Origin: Planococcus glaciei
GTDB taxonomy: Bacteria; Bacillota; Bacilli; Bacillales_A; Planococcaceae
Direction of reading: 5' to 3'
Length of the DNA: 64,000 nucleotides
NCBI RefSeq assembly: GCF_900099655.1
Contig: NZ_FNDC01000001.1
Span: forward strand, 310,001-374,000
The translations under genes were made by a program, and so were the position numbers. Below are positions 60,811-64,000 of this stretch, piece after piece (positions within the stretch are counted from its first letter, which is position 1; every line of letters starts with the position of its first letter). A model generated the notes under the pieces. It saw only the letters and a program-made list of their open reading frames with translations. It did not search any database and was not told the origin of the DNA.

Positions 60811-63558
60811 TTAAGATACTTCTATCCAGCTTATTAATTTCGCTTGATAGTCCTTACCATCTGTTATAATTCCACGATAAAGTAATTCTCTTTGTAACAT
60901 GGGTTGAATTATTTCATTTAATAACTCGTTGCGCTTTAATGTTTTATTTTTTTCTGTTACTGGTCGGCTAAATAACTCTTCTATTCGCTTTTCCCATTTA
61001 GGAAATCTATTTCCGTTCAAATCAATTGATACTGGAACTATATGAGGTTTTCTTTCTCTTTTTTCACCTTGCACTTCTATATACCAAATTGATAGAATTC
61101 CTTTTTCTTGATTTTCACTTTGAACAGCTATCCCTATTTTTTTTGGATCTTGTTGTTGATAGTTTTCGATATAATCTATTACGAGAGGATGATCTAAACC
61201 TAATAATTCAATCTTATTCCCTGCCAGAGACTTCTCACGATCTATTGTGAATAAAACTTTATGCAAAGTAGAATTAGTAATCTCAATTAGGTTATCATCT
61301 TTGTTTATAAATTCTCCATTTTCTTCTCGAACTGCTAAATTCACGAAACTTTCAACTTGTTTCAACCCACCTTCAATATCCGCCATTGGTTTATAATCAT
61401 CTAAACTAAATCCTTCAAGCTCTTGGAATAGCTCGAAAACGACTTTTCTTGCTTCTACTGCATTGTTCATAGCAGCTGCTAATTCATATTTAGTTCGTCT
61501 TAATTCTGGATCATTTAATGCATTTTTATAAAGCGACTCATAATTCAATTTCTCTGATAACTGACCTAGAATTTGTGATTGCAGATTTTCAGCTACATTT
61601 CCATGTTCATCGACTTTACCGAGCGTTTTTGCAATTTCTTTTAATTTTTCATCCAATAAAAGAAAAATTTTCCCTTCAATAGTATCAGACAAGATTAAAT
61701 TATATACCTGAGCAGTATGTCTTTGTCCGTAACGATGAATACGTCCAATTCTCTGTTCAACATCCATTGGGTTCCAAGGTAAATCAAAATTGAAGAGAAC
61801 TCTAGCAAATTGAAGGTTAATTCCCTCTCGTCCTGCTGCTGTAGAAATTAAAACCTTGGGGCCATCTGAACTTCGAAAACGTCGTTCAGCAGCAATCTTT
61901 GCTCCGTGATCGCCCCCCTTTAGTACAGTTACACCTTGTCCAGGATAATATTTTTCTATTTCTTGAGACAACATTTCTACAGTCCCTAAGTAAGTAGCAA
62001 AGATAACAATTTTTTCTTGAGGATTATTCTCCCAAAGTATTCCCAGGGCAAACAGTAATTTTTTGATTTTTGTTTCTTGAGTTAAAGGAAACCTTGATAA
62101 AACTTGTTTTATTCTAGATCTCTCTTCAGGAAGTGCATACTTTATCGCTGTTAGAACAGCATCTTCAGTTTTGTCTATTTCAGCTTCTGAGGCGTTTGAG
62201 TCAGCTCCATTAAAGAGATCCTCCTCATTCATTTTCTTTAAAATTTTTCTTTTAAAATCATTAAGAATGTGGTCAACCTCTATAGCAGCTAGTCGATCGT
62301 TTGCTAAGTTGAATTCCGTTCTAATAATTTCTCGCGCCTCACCATATGCAATTTCTCTAGCATCTATGTCAAGGTTGTTATCATGAACTATTCCTTCTTG
62401 GATGGTAAGCGCTAATAGCCTTCTTTGAAGGGTTCTTTTAACAGCAGCAAAACTAGAGGCTGCTATTTTTTGAAAGATTGTCATTACAAAACCTAAGGCT
62501 CTTCCCTTGCCGCCTTCACGGTTTGCCAAAGCAAAACCTTCCGCTAAATAACTAACCAGTTCCTGATAAAATTCTCTTTCCTCTTCAGACATAATAAAAG
62601 ATTCGGTCTGTACAGAGCGACGCGCAAATAATGCAGAACCATCAGAGCGACAAGCATCGGCTTTTGTTCTTCTAAAAACTATTTCATTTAATCGATGTCT
62701 ATTTTCTAGCATCTCATCTACATTACGAAATAATGCTGGGTTTAGAAGTTGAGCCAACATCAAAAATCTAAAATTATCTCCCTGATGGGGTGTTGCTGAA
62801 AGCAATACAAGATCCCTTGCTTTATCTCTCATTACTTCAGCTAATTTATAGTTTTCAGTTTTTTTGAGCTTTCCGCCATTTTTATAAGCAGTTAAATGGT
62901 GAGCTTCATCAAAAACTACCATATCCCACATCGGGGCTTCCTTTAACTTAGTGATTCTAGACTTTCTTTTTAAAGTATCAATGCTTGCAATTAACCTGTC
63001 GTGCTTTGTAAAAGCGTTTGAGCGTCTATCAGTGACATCTCCTTCACTTCCAAACACCTCGAAATCTAAATTAAACACTTCATTCAGCTCTCGGTGCCAA
63101 TTATTAACTAACCCAGCAGGTACAACCATAAGTGCGCGTTTTAATTCCCCGCGACTCGCTAATTCCCGGAGGATTAAAGCCGTTTCTATTGTTTTTCCTA
63201 ATCCTACTTCATCAGCAATCAAAAACCTTCTAGGGAAAGCAGTAGCAATTCTATGTGTCAATACTACTTGATGAGGCAATAAATCAATTTTTGCTGAGGT
63301 AAGTGCTGACGCACTATCAATTAAAGGAAGCTTGTAAGCTTGGTAGGTTAGCCAAGCTTTTTTTAAGCTACTTTCATCCCCATTAACGTTATTAATTATT
63401 AACTCCGAGCGACTCAATAAAGGAGATAGAGTGTTAATTGGAACTCTTCTATCTCCATTACTAAAGAATACCTGAATAAACCCCTCTGTTAGTATGCCTA
63501 CAACTACTCCTTCTCCGTATTCAATATGAGAGATACGTTGACCAATTGGAAAATGCAC
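60811..63558 (-). CDS. SNF2-family helicase (phage-defence type)
   Basis: A 915-residue superfamily 2 Swi2/Snf2-like translocase. A small N-terminal Tudor/SH3-like domain (GQRISHIEYGEGVVVGI) comes first. Helicase lobe 1 follows: LIADEVGLGKTIETALIL (Walker A, near 115-132), WDMVVFDEAHHL and LLSATPHQGDN. A helical insertion follows, then lobe 2 with VLISTAAGREGINLQ and DVEQRIGRIHRYGQRH. A long C-terminal region has no known domain. The GTG at 63558 is spaced from AGGCAGGTGA; a GTG at 63567 is the alternative. RapA-like proteins and the BREX or DISARM SNF2 helicases share this layout. The system cannot be named from this window. Confidence 0.82.
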   Translation of the reverse strand: MHFPIGQRISHIEYGEGVVVGILTEGFIQVFFSNGDRRVPINTLSPLLSRSELIINNVNGDESSLKKAWLTYQAYKLPLIDSASALTSAKIDLLPHQVVLTHRIATAFPRRFLIADEVGLGKTIETALILRELASRGELKRALMVVPAGLVNNWHRELNEVFNLDFEVFGSEGDVTDRRSNAFTKHDRLIASIDTLKRKSRITKLKEAPMWDMVVFDEAHHLTAYKNGGKLKKTENYKLAEVMRDKARDLVLLSATPHQGDNFRFLMLAQLLNPALFRNVDEMLENRHRLNEIVFRRTKADACRSDGSALFARRSVQTESFIMSEEEREFYQELVSYLAEGFALANREGGKGRALGFVMTIFQKIAASSFAAVKRTLQRRLLALTIQEGIVHDNNLDIDAREIAYGEAREIIRTEFNLANDRLAAIEVDHILNDFKRKILKKMNEEDLFNGADSNASEAEIDKTEDAVLTAIKYALPEERSRIKQVLSRFPLTQETKIKKLLFALGILWENNPQEKIVIFATYLGTVEMLSQEIEKYYPGQGVTVLKGGDHGAKIAAERRFRSSDGPKVLISTAAGREGINLQFARVLFNFDLPWNPMDVEQRIGRIHRYGQRHTAQVYNLILSDTIEGKIFLLLDEKLKEIAKTLGKVDEHGNVAENLQSQILGQLSEKLNYESLYKNALNDPELRRTKYELAAAMNNAVEARKVVFELFQELEGFSLDDYKPMADIEGGLKQVESFVNLAVREENGEFINKDDNLIEITNSTLHKVLFTIDREKSLAGNKIELLGLDHPLVIDYIENYQQQDPKKIGIAVQSENQEKGILSIWYIEVQGEKRERKPHIVPVSIDLNGNRFPKWEKRIEELFSRPVTEKNKTLKRNELLNEIIQPMLQRELLYRGIITDGKDYQAKLISWIEVS

Positions 63559-63580
63559 TTCTATCACCTGCCTAATCTAT

Positions 63581-64000
63581 CTATGAAATTCTAGGATGGT
63601 AAATACCTATACAACTTTTATCTTTTATTTCATGAATATTAGGATTTTTAGTTATCATTTTTGCATCTTTTGCGGCTCCGTTCCACAAACATTGACTTAG
63701 AGGGATTTGTTTTCCATGGTAAGATCCTCCACAATTCCAGTAATAAATACCATCCGTTTTCTGTACCAATCTTTTTTGAGCGTCGGGTATCCAAAATACA
63801 AGAGACGACTGTCCTTCGTATGTACTTTGAAATGATAAAAGTGACGAATAAAATTCATTTTCCAACCAATTTGTTAAAACAGTAGGTTCCATGACATCTA
63901 AAATCATATCTAGCCCACTGACAACTAATGAATATCCTTCTGCGGATGGTAAATCTTCTGGCCATCCATTTTGAAAATAATTTAAATAACTACGAATACT
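63581..64000 (-). CDS. Unknown protein, 5' end beyond the window
   Basis: An open frame runs from the window edge to a stop at 63581, so only the C-terminal 139 residues are seen. Segments include GYSLVVSGLDMILDVMEPTV, SSLVFWIPDAQKRLVQK, YYWNCGGSYHGKQIPLSQC and IGIYHPRIS at the end. An internal ATG at 63907 is probably not the start. It ends 22 bases before the SNF2 helicase start, so the two are an operon. I do not recognise the family. Confidence 0.7.
   Translation of the reverse strand, partial: SIRSYLNYFQNGWPEDLPSAEGYSLVVSGLDMILDVMEPTVLTNWLENEFYSSLLSFQSTYEGQSSLVFWIPDAQKRLVQKTDGIYYWNCGGSYHGKQIPLSQCLWNGAAKDAKMITKNPNIHEIKDKSCIGIYHPRIS

Overview
The window looks like a chromosomal segment of a Gram-positive Bacillales bacterium, most likely Planococcaceae (Planococcus-like). 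That placement is an inference from Bacillus-type ribosome binding sites, T-tract terminators, a Zur box, a SigB-type promoter, Mn2+ (yybP-ykoY) and guanine riboswitches, and Bacillus-like protein families. No rRNA, tRNA, CRISPR array, intact insertion sequence or complete prophage was seen. Composition is even and of medium GC up to about 55 kb, then becomes clearly AT-rich from about 58.5 kb to the end.

Layout. 0-1.6 kb: a Zur-controlled zinc-starvation operon (ZagA/YciC-type GTPase, zinc-free L33 and S14 paralogs). 1.7-4.5 kb: three tandem paralogous short-chain dehydrogenases. 5-21 kb: mixed housekeeping and stress genes (SigB-type YsnF protein, methyltransferase, haloacetate dehalogenase-like hydrolase, ATP-grasp enzyme, luciferase-like oxidoreductase, GGDEF-EAL protein, MMPL exporter, M20 amidohydrolase, YnfA, TerC with its Mn2+ riboswitch). 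22-28.5 kb: a self-contained sigma-54 unit, made of a PAS-AAA+-Fis activator, a near-perfect -24/-12 promoter with upstream repeats, a proline racemase-family enzyme, proline dehydrogenase and a BrnQ-type carrier, followed by the sigma-54 gene. 28.6-31.6 kb: an SDR remnant, an SDR/TetR divergent pair, a DnaA-box cluster and a HAD phosphatase.

31.7-43.9 kb is an aromatic meta-cleavage island. A two-component flavin monooxygenase (oxygenase plus a flavin reductase in the opposite operon) makes a catechol. An extradiol dioxygenase opens the ring, and an alpha/beta hydrolase cuts the product. Hydratase, aldolase and acylating acetaldehyde dehydrogenase then give pyruvate and acetyl-CoA. An MFS carrier, an AbrB-family membrane protein, a XylR_N/V4R/PucR regulator and a truncated FAD-synthetase-like protein accompany them. 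44-55.5 kb: a lipoprotein related to metallopeptidases but lacking the catalytic Glu, an SDR, an XRE regulator with a probably frameshifted membrane partner, a cyclase, zwf and gnd of the pentose-phosphate pathway, a divergent PRPP-synthetase paralog, and a guanine-riboswitch-controlled nucleoside hydrolase/transporter operon.

55.7-64 kb looks like an acquired defence-type island: a coupled pair of a MazG-like pyrophosphohydrolase and a PLD-nuclease/helicase, a decayed serine recombinase beside res-like repeats, an AT-rich coiled-coil membrane protein, a micro-ORF resembling a double-glycine leader, a SNF2 helicase and an unrecognised upstream gene cut by the window edge. Defence function is inferred from domain content and context only.
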